Source: CAWBCI01 sp963787195 (lineage in GTDB: Bacteria > Bacteroidota > Bacteroidia > Bacteroidales > JAGOPY01). From it: DNA of 64,000 nucleotides. How positions within the stretch are numbered: position 1 is the first letter of the stretch; the number at the start of each line of letters is the position of its first letter. The notes beneath the pieces are model-generated. The model saw only the letters and a list, made by a program, of their open reading frames with translations, searched no databases and was not told the origin of the DNA. The stretch lies in contig CAWBCI010000006.1 in assembly GCA_963787195.1 (NCBI GenBank), forward strand, positions 97,765 to 161,764, read 5' to 3'. Below, piece after piece: positions 63,385-64,000 of the stretch. Both the position numbers and the translations under genes were made by a program.

Positions 63385-64000
63385 TTATTTGGATTTAATC
63401 ATGGAGCCTGATTCAATATATTCTTTATCTCCGATAAATTGCAAGCGGTAATGATAGATGCCTGAACTCAGGTCCGAAGCATCAATGCTAAGAAGGTGGC
63501 TGCCTTTCTCCTGGAGAGTATTCATCACTTCCTTCACTAATTGTCCGTTTGAATTAAAAAGCTTTACATTAACTTTTCCTTCAGATGGAAGGGTATAATT
63601 CAGGTTTACTTTTGAAACTACCGGATTAGGGTAGAGTGATACACTGAAGTTTAAATCTTCGGGAGTAGTGAATTTAATAGCTGGAAGACTGATAGCGCTA
63701 TAAGGGATTATTTCACCTTTAGCATCAATCATGATGGCTTTGACTATCTAGACTAAGAGACAGAGTTTCACCTTCCTGAGCATTATTCATATTAACTTCG
63801 ATTGTCAAAAGATCGCTGCCGTCAGAAAAACTAATGGCGCTCATATCATTACTCATCCAGGTGATACGAAGTTGATTGTCTTTAATTGTGTAATTCAGGC
63901 CTTCGAGGGAGGATTGAACATTCAGGATATCGAGTTCCTTAGGCACATTAAATACCAGGTGAAAACCTGTGGTTGTAATATTTTGGTCAGTTTTGAAGTT
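63385..64000 (-). pseudogene. T9SS-sorted protein with a frameshift (5' end beyond window)
   Basis: From the right edge to about 63730 one frame encodes a beta-sandwich resembling the cohesin-like domains of T9SS cargo (NVPKELDILNV, RITWMSNDMSAIS, LLTIEVNMNNAQEGE). It then hits a stop. From about 63732 to 63385 another frame encodes IDAKGEIIPYSAISL and a complete type A sorting domain (SLYPNPVVSKVNLNY, LSSGIYHYRLQF). The natural join lies at 63725-63740, so a single indel splits one gene. Whether this is decay or a sequencing error cannot be told here. The gene's start is outside the window. Confidence 0.75.

Overview
The window comes from the chromosome of a member of the Bacteroidota, most likely an environmental Bacteroidales or Lentimicrobium-like lineage. 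The taxon is inferred from several signs. There are type IX secretion (T9SS) sorting domains on three secreted proteins, GldA and GldB homologues, and an HU-CCDC81/SPOR protein. FtsZ ends in the Bacteroidota tail NNSFLHDNVD, and a probable glycine-lipid acyltransferase pair is present. Almost all genes lack Shine-Dalgarno sequences and are preceded by TAnnTTTG boxes, the -7 element of the Bacteroidota primary sigma factor. No rRNA, tRNA, insertion sequence, prophage or CRISPR array was seen.

Layout. 1-2.4 kb: an OmpA-like outer-membrane protein, cut by the left edge, then a 600-bp intergenic region with two good promoters. 3-8.8 kb: YifB/ComM-like ATPase, gldB, two beta-barrel proteins and nadE. 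8.8-13.8 kb (minus): Fe-S delivery genes nfu and mrp, an alkyltransferase-like protein, trmB, an HU/SPOR protein, kdsB and a deoxynucleoside kinase. 13.9-21.6 kb: GH3-family enzyme, ispE, lptG/F-type permease, tgt, then a glycosyltransferase overlapping an ECF sigma factor, and a coiled-coil lipoprotein. 21.7-29.6 kb: hutU, two T9SS cargo proteins, metK, gldA and a membrane protein. 29.8-32.6 kb: ribosomal operon rplM-rpsI-rpsB-tsf.

32.8-48.8 kb (minus) is a complete division and cell-wall (dcw) cluster: mraZ-rsmH-ftsL-ftsI-murE-mraY-murD-ftsW-murG-murC-ftsQ-ftsA-ftsZ, ending in yqeY and a terminator. murF is not in it. Three exact 10-bp repeats in front of mraZ look like the MraZ operator. 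49-51.4 kb: glsA-glsB-engB. 51.4-54 kb: a biotin carrier and acyl-CoA carboxyltransferase, a small DUF6132-type membrane protein and a compact palindromic element. 54.1-56.5 kb: mutS2.

56.5-64 kb is the most unusual part. It holds an intact 1098-residue exported TPR-CHAT protein with the CHAT His/Cys dyad and a C-terminal membrane segment. Beside it lies a second TPR-CHAT gene broken by at least five frame changes, then a T9SS-sorted protein that also carries a frameshift. Everything to the left reads cleanly, so decay seems concentrated here. No wholly novel system can be claimed. The best leads are the TPR-CHAT pair, the palindromic element, the rpsB leader hairpin, the mraZ operator/start arrangement, and the transcript predicted at 2.6-2.7 kb.
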